Of a stretch of DNA of 64,000 bases, positions 29,144-37,458 are shown in pieces; the first letter of the stretch is position 1; every line of letters begins with the position of its first letter. Source of the stretch: Neptunomonas japonica DSM 18939. Its GTDB lineage: Bacteria > Pseudomonadota > Gammaproteobacteria > Pseudomonadales > Balneatricaceae. The position numbers were made by a program, and so were the translations under genes. The stretch spans positions 32,861-96,860 of the forward strand of contig NZ_KE383917.1 of the NCBI RefSeq assembly GCF_000422765.1, in the 5' to 3' direction. Under the pieces are notes generated by a model. That model worked only from the letters and a program-made list of their open reading frames with translations. It was not told the DNA's origin and did no database searches.

Positions 29144-29614
29144 ATGAGTCCTGTAGTTATTATCATTTTAGGAATAATTCTGATCACAGGAATGCTCTGG
29201 ATAAAAGCATTGCCTGCACAACGGCGCAGTTTTGCTCTTTTTAAACTAGTGGTTTTACTACTAATAGCCATCATTGTGATTTTGACAATCACAGGGCGTC
29301 TTCATTGGATAGGCGCATTACTGGCCAGTTTTTTTCTTCTCTTTAAAAAATATAATTTTATTTTCAGGGCGCTACCTTTTCTAAAACACTTATTCAAAAG
29401 CCCAAATCAACGCCAAAATGAAAGCTCACAAAGCCGTTCAAATATGACTCGCCAGGATGCACTAGACATTCTGGGGTTAGCTGAAGGCTGCACTAAAGAA
29501 GATATTATTAAGGCGCATAGAAAACTCATGCAAAAACTTCACCCCGACCAAGGTGGCAGCGACTACCTAGCGGCTCAAATTAACGAAGCTAGATCCTTAC
29601 TCCTAGAAGAATAA
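29144..29614 (+). CDS. Membrane-anchored DnaJ-domain protein
   Basis: This 156-residue protein has hydrophobic helices at about residues 3-20, 34-50 and 53-70, then a C-terminal J-domain (about 104-155) with HPD at 133-135 in [10 protein letters not shown]. The layout resembles small TIM14-like bacterial J-proteins, which would recruit DnaK at the membrane. The lacking glycine-rich and zinc regions exclude canonical DnaJ. Its stop codon directly abuts the stop of the convergent lipoprotein gene. Confidence 0.9.
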   Translation: MSPVVIIILGIILITGMLWIKALPAQRRSFALFKLVVLLLIAIIVILTITGRLHWIGALLASFFLLFKKYNFIFRALPFLKHLFKSPNQRQNESSQSRSNMTRQDALDILGLAEGCTKEDIIKAHRKLMQKLHPDQGGSDYLAAQINEARSLLLEE

Positions 29615-30577
29615 TTACTCTGAGCGCTTGAGTGAAAGACCCGCTCGCCCAAATGCTGCAGAGAAGCCTTCTTGCACAAACTCACCAGAGCGCGCTCTTT
29701 TCAATAACAAAACTGACTCCTGCTTACGACCATCTTGCTGCGTAAAATGAAGTATTAATTTATCGCTGCTTTTCCATTGCCAAGTTCCCTGCATGACAAT
29801 GAGTGACTGACCATTACGGTAGTCCAACAACATAAATACGGCATTTTCAGGAAGTAAATCCAACACAACAAATGCTTCGTTATCAGTCAAAACATTGCTA
29901 TAGCGACCCAATAAAGCTCGGTTAGTTAAATCACCCTGTCGAGCACAACCTTGAAAAGACTTACCATCCAAAGTCATACTTGCGCTCCAGCGATACCAAA
30001 TATTCAGAACATCAGTACATGATTGATCACGAACTTCTAAACGGAATGAGTGAGACTGGCCGTTAGTATTTTCAAGTGAGCTTTCCCAAATACCCTGAAC
30101 ACCTTCGTATTCATCGATAGGGAAGTTTAATGTTTGTAATGTCTCATAAGATTGAACGCGAACTCGATCAGGCAAAATATCGGCTAACCATGGTGGATTA
30201 ACCCCTTGCGCACGAAAGCGAATAGCAGATAAATTAACATGACACATTTTACTGCCACCACCTGCAATCATCACATCATCCACCCGCCATACTAAATCAA
30301 CACCCTGCTCAGCTTTTACCTCCATATATACAGGAAGCTCCACACTTGATGACTGGGCAGAAAATCGTTTAGCTAATAACCCTCGTGAGTCATTTAACCG
30401 GCGGCGCTCTTGGCTATAACAAGGAGTCATAGCAAATCCATCACCGTCTTTACTTACCACTCCTCTTACAAACTCAACCTCAGTGTTTTGGGGTTTTATA
30501 CCAAGAGAATCTATACAACCTGATAAGAAAAAAGCAGTGAAAACACATAAAACAGAAGACTTATTTATTCCATTCAT
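29615..30577 (-). CDS. Unknown lipoprotein
   Basis: This 320-residue protein has a lipoprotein signal peptide ending in the lipobox LSGC (cysteine about residue 21), so it should be membrane-anchored in the periplasm. The mature region has several beta-rich stretches such as FRLEVRDQSCTDVLNIWYRW and WQWKSSDKLILHFTQQDGR, which read like META/lipocalin-type barrels, but no family is recognised. It is divergent from the TetR gene at 30659 with only 81 bp between, so that regulator may control it. Confidence 0.82.
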   Translation of the reverse strand: MNGINKSSVLCVFTAFFLSGCIDSLGIKPQNTEVEFVRGVVSKDGDGFAMTPCYSQERRRLNDSRGLLAKRFSAQSSSVELPVYMEVKAEQGVDLVWRVDDVMIAGGGSKMCHVNLSAIRFRAQGVNPPWLADILPDRVRVQSYETLQTLNFPIDEYEGVQGIWESSLENTNGQSHSFRLEVRDQSCTDVLNIWYRWSASMTLDGKSFQGCARQGDLTNRALLGRYSNVLTDNEAFVVLDLLPENAVFMLLDYRNGQSLIVMQGTWQWKSSDKLILHFTQQDGRKQESVLLLKRARSGEFVQEGFSAAFGRAGLSLKRSE

Positions 30578-30658
30578 GGTTGACGAAACCCTTTCTATGT
30601 ACCATAAATTAAACTTAATAATTTTTCTAACACGCTACTAACTCAGGGACCATGATAA

Positions 30659-31252
30659 ATGGCAAGACCAGCAGAGTTTGATAGAAGCGAAGTACTCAAT
30701 AAAGCCATGGAGGTTTTTTGGCGCACAGGGTATAACGCCACATCGGTTACTGATCTTGTGCATGCGACTAGTCTTAAACCAGGATCCCTATACGGAGCAT
30801 TCAATAGTAAACGGGGGCTCTTTCTTGAAGTTATCGATAATTACGCGAACCGCAGCTTAACACGCATCAGCGAATGTATGGAACAATCAGATTCTGCCAT
30901 CGATGCTATTGCACATTTTTTTTCCCGCATATGCAAAGAAATGGAATGTGATGAAATAGGTAAAGGCTGCCTGATGGTAAACACACTTCTAGAGCTTGCC
31001 ACAGAAGACGACGACATCAGAGTTAGAGTCACTGAATACTTAAACCGGATAGAACACCATTTTTATCTCTCACTTGAAAATGCTCGCCTACGAGGTGAAA
31101 TAAAGTCAGATACTGACTGTGATAGCTTAGCAAAAATGCTAATGACTGGAATTTGGGGACTACGCGTCATGAGTACCACACGACCAGACCCTGTCATCTA
31201 CAAAGGTATCATTAGCCACTTGCTTGCTTCACTTGAAGGAGCCAGGTACTGA
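30659..31252 (+). CDS. TetR/AcrR-family regulator
   Basis: A 197-residue regulator with an N-terminal helix-turn-helix (residues about 8-55; KPGSLYGAFNSKRGLF). A cysteine, C104 in GKGCLMVNTLLEL, sits in the position seen as redox-sensitive in NemR-like proteins and also present in the TetR at 3058. Target genes are unknown; the divergent lipoprotein is the nearest candidate. No clear palindrome was found in the 81-bp spacer, only a weak AT-rich inverted repeat near 30606-30624. Confidence 0.9.
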   Translation: MARPAEFDRSEVLNKAMEVFWRTGYNATSVTDLVHATSLKPGSLYGAFNSKRGLFLEVIDNYANRSLTRISECMEQSDSAIDAIAHFFSRICKEMECDEIGKGCLMVNTLLELATEDDDIRVRVTEYLNRIEHHFYLSLENARLRGEIKSDTDCDSLAKMLMTGIWGLRVMSTTRPDPVIYKGIISHLLASLEGARY

Positions 31253-31294
31253 AAAAATAAAATGCAGTTAAATACAGTACTTAGAAAATTAAAA

Positions 31295-31312
31295 CGTCCT
31301 TTTAAAGAGACA
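31295..31312 (+). promoter_or_regulatory. Possible GlrR-type upstream site 1
   Basis: CGTC-N10-GACA differs at one base from TGTC-N10-GACA, the E. coli GlrR enhancer pattern. It lies about 170 bp before the candidate sigma-54 promoter, a usual enhancer distance. Confidence 0.35.
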
Positions 31313-31359
31313 ACATAAGTACTTGTAATATATATATATTTAAACACACTATCCTAAAA

Positions 31360-31377
31360 AGACTCTTATTAGAGACA
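31360..31377 (+). promoter_or_regulatory. Possible GlrR-type upstream site 2
   Basis: AGAC-N10-GACA shares the AGAGACA end with site 1, 65 bp further on. It is a weaker match to TGTC-N10-GACA and is listed because two related sites stand before the same promoter. Confidence 0.25.
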
Positions 31378-31462
31378 CTTTTATCCATAGCACTTTATGT
31401 TCTTTCTATTAAACCACTAAAAAAACCCATAAATCATTGATAATTAACAACTAACAAACAAT

Positions 31463-31478
31463 AGGCACAACATCTGCT
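31463..31478 (+). promoter_or_regulatory. Candidate sigma-54 promoter of the EF-hand gene
   Basis: AGGCACAACATCTGCT matches TGGCAC-N5-TTGCW at 10 of 12 scored positions, with GG at 31464-31465 and GC at 31476-31477 in exact 12-bp register. The predicted start near 31489 leaves a short leader with GGCGGAG before the ATG at 31514. It sits just upstream of the glrK-qseG-glrR genes, whose regulator works with sigma-54. Confidence 0.6.
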
Positions 31479-31513
31479 ATCTCTGTCATAACTTTACTGG
31501 CGGAGACCCTTCT

Positions 31514-31828
31514 ATGCGTTTAATTATTGCCCTTACCATCTCGTTCATGACAACCGTGCCACTATTAGCTGAATCTTCGCAGTTAAACAGAACAGTCCCA
31601 CAAGAATATTTAAACCCTGAAGCTCTCTTGAAGAACCTAGATAGTAATAATGATGGTCGCTTAAACTATTTAGAAGCGATGGCCGATAGCGAAATTTCTG
31701 ATCGTTTTCTTCAAATGGATACAAATAAAAATGGCTTCCTAAGTTTAAACGAGTTGTCAGTACCGAAGAAAATGGATGCCAACCAACTGAAAGTATTGCT
31801 TACCTTCGCCTCTCTTCAATGCATCTAG
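31514..31828 (+). CDS. Exported EF-hand calcium-binding protein
   Basis: This 104-residue protein has an N-terminal signal peptide (to about residue 19) and two canonical 12-residue EF-hand loops, residues 43-54 (DSNNDG...E) and 69-80 (DTNKNG...E), both with the full set of calcium ligands. It should bind calcium in the periplasm or outside. Only 105 bp separate it from glrK, so it may be co-transcribed with the two-component system or be its target. Function is otherwise unknown. Confidence 0.85.
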   Translation: MRLIIALTISFMTTVPLLAESSQLNRTVPQEYLNPEALLKNLDSNNDGRLNYLEAMADSEISDRFLQMDTNKNGFLSLNELSVPKKMDANQLKVLLTFASLQCI

Positions 31829-31933
31829 AGGAAAAGAAAGCACATAGGTATCACTATTAAGCATCTACATACTTAACCTAAGGCTAAAAATTAAGGATAA
31901 TCAACACATCAATAGCACAGAGAACAAGGTAAT

Positions 31934-33331
31934 ATGACGCTCCTCACACGAGCCTTACAGCTTCGCTCACTAAAACAATGGGTGTTTATTGCCTTCTTTC
32001 TGGTTAATGTGCCTATCGGCTTCATGCTGTATAAAAGCAGCATGGTTCTGGAAAACCAATTACAACAGAGTTACAGGCTAGCGCAAATCTCGCTCGAGCT
32101 CAGCCAACAAAATAACTCACTCGAACGTTTAGCTGAAGATATTGTTCGTGCTGCTACACAGTTTCGTATTCTCAAAAAAACTGAGATACAAGAACGTTTA
32201 ACTGATCAGATTGAAAGGTTCAATAATCACCTATCTATTCAAATGTTTATTACAGAACAGAATCAAAAACAACAGAAGTTTCAAAACCTGTTTGCGGCTA
32301 TACAAAAAGACCCTTTCGATGAAACAATTAACGAGTTACCGCAACTCACACGCGAGCTTGCAGAAGAGAGCTTTAACAAAGCAGGTATTGAGTTAGCAAA
32401 CCTGCAGGAACAAGCACGTATAACCAGAGAAAACCTGTGGTTGCAAACAGCTTTCTTAGCTGTGGCAACATTCTTGTTTATGCTATTTTTATCAAGCGCT
32501 ATTACGCGACCAATAACAAAACTTACGAGTCGTATAGAAGCTATAGGCCGCAGAGAAAATTTACCCAAAAACCCAATAAATGGACCAAAAGAAATTGTTC
32601 AACTAAACAATCAACTTCTTTGGTTAGACCAGCATTTACTGCAACTAGAACGACTAAAAAGAGAATTTATTCAGCATATTTCTCATGAGCTAAAAACACC
32701 GTTAACAACATTACGTGAAGGCGCGGACCTATTGGCTGAAGAGGTGCCAGGCACACTCAATGAGCGCCAGCACCATGTTGTATCACTTCTTCAAAGTAGC
32801 AGTATTAACTTACAAAGATTGATTGAACAACTACTGGACTATAACAAGCTCCAACAATCTCACACCTTAAAAATTCAGCATGTGGATATCTGCAGCATAA
32901 TAATGAAAGCGATCACTCCGTTACAGCTACTCATCTCGGAGAAATCGATAGCACTAACACTTCCAAAAACGTCTTTAGCTGTACAACTCGACCCTGACAT
33001 GCTGCACCGAGTACTAGGCAACTTAGTTTCTAATGCTATTTACTATACCGACAAGGATGGACATGTCACAATTGACGCTTATGCATCTGAAAAACAGCTA
33101 ATCATTGATGTCGAGAATAATGGCTCTCAAATCTCAGCAAGCGATGCAGAAAATATTTTTGAGCCTTTTTATCAAGGAAAAAAGAAACGCTCAGGTCCAT
33201 TAAAAGGCTCTGGTATAGGGTTAAGTATTGCAATGGAGGCAAGTAAAGCCATGCATGGCGAGCTCAATCTAAGAACGAACAGAGAAGGTGAAATCGTTTT
33301 TCGCCTAGAACTACCTTTAAAACCCATATAA
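31934..33331 (+). CDS. glrK: Sensor histidine kinase GlrK/QseE-like
   Basis: A 465-residue inner-membrane kinase: membrane helix about 15-34, a ~135-residue periplasmic region rich in Glu/Gln coiled-coil helices, second helix about 169-190, HAMP, HisKA with H251 in FIQHISHELKTPLTTLREG, and a HATPase domain (N box NLVSNAIYYTDKDG, GIGLSIAMEA). In E. coli GlrK phosphorylates GlrR and answers envelope stress. The order kinase-lipoprotein-regulator here matches glrK-qseG-glrR, which supports the name. Confidence 0.9.
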   Translation: MTLLTRALQLRSLKQWVFIAFFLVNVPIGFMLYKSSMVLENQLQQSYRLAQISLELSQQNNSLERLAEDIVRAATQFRILKKTEIQERLTDQIERFNNHLSIQMFITEQNQKQQKFQNLFAAIQKDPFDETINELPQLTRELAEESFNKAGIELANLQEQARITRENLWLQTAFLAVATFLFMLFLSSAITRPITKLTSRIEAIGRRENLPKNPINGPKEIVQLNNQLLWLDQHLLQLERLKREFIQHISHELKTPLTTLREGADLLAEEVPGTLNERQHHVVSLLQSSSINLQRLIEQLLDYNKLQQSHTLKIQHVDICSIIMKAITPLQLLISEKSIALTLPKTSLAVQLDPDMLHRVLGNLVSNAIYYTDKDGHVTIDAYASEKQLIIDVENNGSQISASDAENIFEPFYQGKKKRSGPLKGSGIGLSIAMEASKAMHGELNLRTNREGEIVFRLELPLKPI

Positions 33332-33361
33332 TTTAATTATCGTTTTGAACAAGCTACTTAT

Positions 33362-33862
33362 ATGACTAAGCACTTTTTATTATTTACATTTCCTCTACTT
33401 TTTTTAGGTGGCTGCCACCCACTGCCTAAATTTATTCAGCCAGTCCAAGTACCTCAACCTAACTGTTTTTTACCAGAAACAGCACTAAACCAATTTTTAG
33501 AAGATGAGCACCAATTCATCACAGCGGATACGGCACAACAGAAATTAATTTTAGACGCATCCAAAGACTCTCTTGAACGGCAAGCAAACATACTCAGCAT
33601 TGCGAGGAATAAAGTAACATTAGAGCAGTCACTTCCTCTGTTCGCACAAATTCCACTATTACCTAATAAATCTTGCACTGCAGATCGCTATCTTTATCTA
33701 AGGTTCAGGCATGTTCAGGCAAACTTAGCCGCGATTGAAGAGAAAGACTTTATTACTGCTCGGTTAAACGCTGCAAAGCTCACTATAGAAAAGCAACAGC
33801 AGCAAATTGATGCTCTCACTCAGATTGAACAAGCCATTACCCGTCAACGTGAGGAACCTTAA
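33362..33862 (+). CDS. qseG: QseG-like lipoprotein
   Basis: A 166-residue lipoprotein with signal peptide and lipobox LGGC (cysteine about residue 18). The mature part is helical and ends in a coiled coil. It lies between glrK and glrR exactly as qseG (yfhG) does in enterobacteria, where the product binds the kinase and is needed for signalling. Sequence itself is weakly conserved, so the call rests largely on position and lipoprotein type. Confidence 0.75.
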   Translation: MTKHFLLFTFPLLFLGGCHPLPKFIQPVQVPQPNCFLPETALNQFLEDEHQFITADTAQQKLILDASKDSLERQANILSIARNKVTLEQSLPLFAQIPLLPNKSCTADRYLYLRFRHVQANLAAIEEKDFITARLNAAKLTIEKQQQQIDALTQIEQAITRQREEP

Positions 33863-33865
33863 ATC

Positions 33866-35254
33866 ATGACGCAACTTCCACGAATCCTTCTAGTCGATGA
33901 CGACAATGGTGTGCTATCGCTGCTAACAATGCGCCTAGAAGCATCGGGATACCAGGTGCTTTCAGCCTCAAGTGGCGAAGAAGCATTGCGTCTATTACCT
34001 ACTGAACGTGTAGACCTTGTATTGACTGATCTATGCATGGACGAAATGGATGGTCTTGACCTTTTTAAGCATGTGCAACAGAACTGGCCTGGGCTACCTG
34101 TCATTATCATTACAGCCCACGGTTCTATTCCAGACGCGGTAGCGGCAACTCAACAAGGTGTTTTTGGCTTTTTAACCAAACCCATCGATAAGACACAGTT
34201 ACTCGATACAGTAAAAGCGGCATTGGTTTCGGCTGAGCGGCGACGAAATACAAAATGGCGTGATGATATAATCACCAAAAGCCCGATCATGCTACATCTA
34301 CTAGATCAAGCGCACCGAGTGGCCGAATCTGATGTGAGCGTCCTTATCACAGGCCCCAGCGGCAGTGGTAAAGAGTTAATGGCCCGCGCTATTCATCAAG
34401 CTAGCCAACGAGCAAGTAGCAAGTTTATAGCGATAAACTGTGGAGCCTTACCTGAACAATTGCTTGAATCTGAGCTTTTTGGACATACTAAAGGCTCTTT
34501 TACTGGCGCTATTTCAAACCATCAAGGTCTTTTCCAAGCAGCTCATGGCGGCACACTTTTTCTTGATGAAATAGGTGATATGCCACAGCCCCTGCAGGTA
34601 AAACTACTCAGGGTATTACAAGAAAGAGTTATTCGCCCAGTAGGATCTGTCGATAATATCAAAATTGACGTGCGTATTATCTCCGCAACTCATCGCAACT
34701 TGGATCAAGCGATGCAGAGTGAAGATTTTAGAGAAGATTTATACTATCGCTTGAATGTCGTTAACATCGAGCTACCTCCTTTACGAGACCGGCCTGAAGA
34801 TATTCCTGTACTAGCAAGACACTTTCTCGCTAAAGCAACACACCAACATAACCGTAAAGTACGAAACATTTCACCAGGAGCCCTACACTTATTAGCCCAA
34901 GCAGCTTGGCCGGGTAATGTAAGGCAGCTTCAAAATGTTATGGAGAAAGTGGTTGCACTAAGTGCTAGCCCAGTCATATCAGAGGGCCTAGTTGCAAATG
35001 CTCTGTCTAACCAAGACCTTGTCATACCGTCTTTCAACGAAGCTCGAGCTGACTTTGAAAAGCGCTACCTGATTAAGTTGATGCAAGTTACTGAAGGCAA
35101 TGTGACACACGCGGCTCGTATTGCTCAACGAAATAGAACCGATTTTTATAAACTTCTCAATAGACATAGCATCGAAGCAGCGGAATATAAGCCAGCAGCT
35201 ATTGCTGCTGCCCAAGCCCAGGCTGATTTAATCAAGTCTCGCCAAGCCAGTTGA
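33866..35254 (+). CDS. glrR: Sigma-54-dependent response regulator GlrR/QseF-like
   Basis: A 462-residue NtrC-type activator: receiver with phospho-acceptor D55 (VLTDLCMDEMDG), AAA+ domain with Walker A TGPSGSGKEL, and C-terminal Fis-type helix-turn-helix (about 415-440, NVTHAARIAQRNRTDFYKLL). The sigma-54 contact loop at 210-215 reads GSFTGA instead of the usual GAFTGA. The start lies 3 bp after qseG. A candidate sigma-54 promoter 2.4 kb upstream is a possible target. It ends 2 bp from the convergent ybaK. Confidence 0.92.
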   Translation: MTQLPRILLVDDDNGVLSLLTMRLEASGYQVLSASSGEEALRLLPTERVDLVLTDLCMDEMDGLDLFKHVQQNWPGLPVIIITAHGSIPDAVAATQQGVFGFLTKPIDKTQLLDTVKAALVSAERRRNTKWRDDIITKSPIMLHLLDQAHRVAESDVSVLITGPSGSGKELMARAIHQASQRASSKFIAINCGALPEQLLESELFGHTKGSFTGAISNHQGLFQAAHGGTLFLDEIGDMPQPLQVKLLRVLQERVIRPVGSVDNIKIDVRIISATHRNLDQAMQSEDFREDLYYRLNVVNIELPPLRDRPEDIPVLARHFLAKATHQHNRKVRNISPGALHLLAQAAWPGNVRQLQNVMEKVVALSASPVISEGLVANALSNQDLVIPSFNEARADFEKRYLIKLMQVTEGNVTHAARIAQRNRTDFYKLLNRHSIEAAEYKPAAIAAAQAQADLIKSRQAS

Positions 35255-35256
35255 TT

Positions 35257-35730
35257 TTAACGGCTAATATTTGCAAACCTAGCAGATGTAAGGATGGCAA
35301 GGTCCCCTGCAGACATCTCAATCTCTAGACCTCTTCTTCCAGCACTCATAAAAATGCTTTCATAACTATTTGCCGACTCATCAATCACAGTCGGCAACAC
35401 TCTTTTTTGCCCCAATGGGCTGATACCTCCTGCGATATAACCCGTAATGCGCTCAGCCGCAGCAACCTCAGCCATCACAACTTTCTTCACTTTCAAAGCG
35501 GTGGCCATTGCTTTTATATTCAGCTGCCCACTCACAGGAACAACAGCCACCGCGAGTTTCTTCTGATCCCCTTCTACTGCTACCAACAAAGTCTTAAACA
35601 CTTGAGCTGAGTCTTGGTTCAATAGTTCAGCCGCCTCTTCGCCATAAGAGCTACTTGAAGGGTTATGCTGATACTCATGCAGCTTATAAAAAACCTGCGC
35701 CTTTTTAACAATATTAATCGCAGGCGTCAT
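35257..35730 (-). CDS. ybaK: YbaK/EbsC-type Cys-tRNA(Pro) deacylase
   Basis: YbaK clears cysteine mischarged on tRNA-Pro. The 157-residue protein shows the family pattern EVFKTL-like VFKTLLVAVEG, the lysine in VKKVVMA and the GYIAGGISPLGQKRVLPTVID signature. It is read leftward and its ATG overlaps the stop of the DUF3820 gene by 4 nt, so the pair is probably translationally coupled. It is convergent with glrR. Confidence 0.93.
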   Translation of the reverse strand: MTPAINIVKKAQVFYKLHEYQHNPSSSSYGEEAAELLNQDSAQVFKTLLVAVEGDQKKLAVAVVPVSGQLNIKAMATALKVKKVVMAEVAAAERITGYIAGGISPLGQKRVLPTVIDESANSYESIFMSAGRRGLEIEMSAGDLAILTSARFANISR

Positions 35731-35987
35731 GATTTTTTCTCTGACGAGAAACGCTCATACCTTGATGACGGCTCTTTCAATGGTTGCAATAAATACTCCA
35801 GTCCGTTGAGCTTAATTTCATATAATGTACGTAAGAGATCACCCAGCTCACCAGATGGAAACCCTTTCTTTTCAAACCAACATATATAAGGTTCTGGAAG
35901 GTCTACTAAGATTCGTCCAGCATATTTCCCAAAGGGCATTTTCATTGTAGCCAGCTTTTTAAGCTGTTGAGGTTGAAAAGACATCAT
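35727..35987 (-). CDS. DUF3820 family small protein
   Basis: An 86-residue protein with the DUF3820 core MPFGKYAGRILVDLPEPYIC and WFEKKGFPSGELGDLL. Members occur widely in gammaproteobacteria, often near nucleotide or tRNA genes; related short domains occur with exonucleases. Function is not established. It overlaps ybaK by 4 nt. Confidence 0.85.
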   Translation of the reverse strand: MMSFQPQQLKKLATMKMPFGKYAGRILVDLPEPYICWFEKKGFPSGELGDLLRTLYEIKLNGLEYLLQPLKEPSSRYERFSSEKKS

Positions 35988-36057
35988 AAGTTGTATCGTT
36001 GCTATCCACTAATTTTGAGTACAAAATGCATCCCAAATTCACTTCTGATAATGCGCG

Positions 36058-37434
36058 ATGAAACAAACCGAACAAACTATCAGTAAAGCGATGACTTTAC
36101 TAAATCAAGGCAAGTACGACTCAGCACATAAAATTTGTAAAAGAATTATTGCTCGTGCGCCACTGCATTATCAAGCAAATTTACTGCTAGGTGTGATTGC
36201 CCTCAACACCCATAAGCTCAGCATTGCAGAAAAGCACTTACAGCTTGCCCAGAAAAACGCCAAAAGTAAGCACGACAAAGCTCAAGCACTTAGCAACTTA
36301 TCCTTGTCATTGAGCTATCAGCAGCGGTTTCTTGAAGCTTTAGAATATATTAATCAAGCGCTAAACCTTAAACAACAAGCTCTTTTCTACTGCAACCGTG
36401 CGAATATTTTTGAGCAACTTTCGCGCTGGTCAGAAATGCAGAAAGATCTGATGATAGCTATTTCGATCTCTCCTAATATTCCAGAGGCTTATATTAGTTT
36501 AGCACTAGCTAAACGACACCTTGGTGATTCGAATACGGCCTTAGAGTTACTGGAGCAGTGCCCTGAATATACCGAACAAGATTGGCTCAATGAGTGGGCT
36601 TTATTGAGCGGTATCAATAACCGTATAGATAAAGTAGAGGAACAACTTAGTATTTTAAACCTCAGCGATGATGCCATGATTTCACTTGGAGATTATGCAC
36701 TAGAGCAGAACTACCCTGAAATCGCACAAGCGCTCTATTTGTTAATGCAAAAGAAACGCCCTAATCATGCAGCTCTTAATCACCAACTCAATGCATTACA
36801 AGGCATTTCTTCCACACAAGCACCACGCGAATATATTGAATCACTATTTAACAGTTGTGCTGACCAATTCGAAGACCGTCTAGTAAACCAGCTTCTGTAC
36901 ACTTTGCCAGAACAGATGGTAAAACAATTAGCCGGTTTTTTACCAAATACTGCAATATCTGTGGTTGATCTTGGTTGCGGGACAGGATTATTAGGTAAGG
37001 CTTTATCATCTAAAGCATCTATCTCTTCACTCACTGGTGTTGATGTCTCGAAGGTAATGCTCGAACATGCAGGTAAAACTAAACTCTATCATCAGCTCAT
37101 ACACGATGATGTTCTGAGCAATCTACAGGCCACTAAAAATACTGATCTCATTATGGCCGGCGATGTGCTGATCTATATAGGTGAGCTTACCTCACTCTTC
37201 AAATATGTCAGCCATGCGCTAAAAGATAATGGTATCTTTGCGTTTAGTGTTGAATCTTGCTCTACGCATTGGCGGTTAGACAAGTCCGGACGCTACCAGC
37301 ACAGCGCAAACTATATTCACTCATTATTAAATAAAAATAATCTTTCGTTAGAACACTCAACCATATGCGATCTTCGCTTAGAAAAAAACCAACCCGTTGC
37401 AGGTGAAATCTTCATTTTGAAAAAGCATGGATAA
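36058..37434 (+). CDS. TPR-repeat protein with C-terminal SAM-dependent methyltransferase domain
   Basis: A 458-residue cytoplasmic fusion. Residues about 5-250 are tetratricopeptide-like helical repeats, and residues about 265-455 are a class I methyltransferase with motif I VVDLGCGTGLLG at 302-313 and TGVDVSKVMLEHA as motif II. Substrate is unknown; TPR-methyltransferases of this type are often near protein or cell-surface modification genes. It is a lone rightward gene between leftward DUF3820-ybaK and tmcA. Confidence 0.85.
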   Translation: MKQTEQTISKAMTLLNQGKYDSAHKICKRIIARAPLHYQANLLLGVIALNTHKLSIAEKHLQLAQKNAKSKHDKAQALSNLSLSLSYQQRFLEALEYINQALNLKQQALFYCNRANIFEQLSRWSEMQKDLMIAISISPNIPEAYISLALAKRHLGDSNTALELLEQCPEYTEQDWLNEWALLSGINNRIDKVEEQLSILNLSDDAMISLGDYALEQNYPEIAQALYLLMQKKRPNHAALNHQLNALQGISSTQAPREYIESLFNSCADQFEDRLVNQLLYTLPEQMVKQLAGFLPNTAISVVDLGCGTGLLGKALSSKASISSLTGVDVSKVMLEHAGKTKLYHQLIHDDVLSNLQATKNTDLIMAGDVLIYIGELTSLFKYVSHALKDNGIFAFSVESCSTHWRLDKSGRYQHSANYIHSLLNKNNLSLEHSTICDLRLEKNQPVAGEIFILKKHG

Positions 37435-37458
37435 CTATATAAGTTGCTACCTAAGCAA

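Noticed and set aside
31320..31345. TA-rich run (tatatata) in the EF-hand upstream region as a regulatory repeat
   Set aside because: It is low-complexity AT sequence in an AT-rich spacer; no phase or symmetry beyond that.
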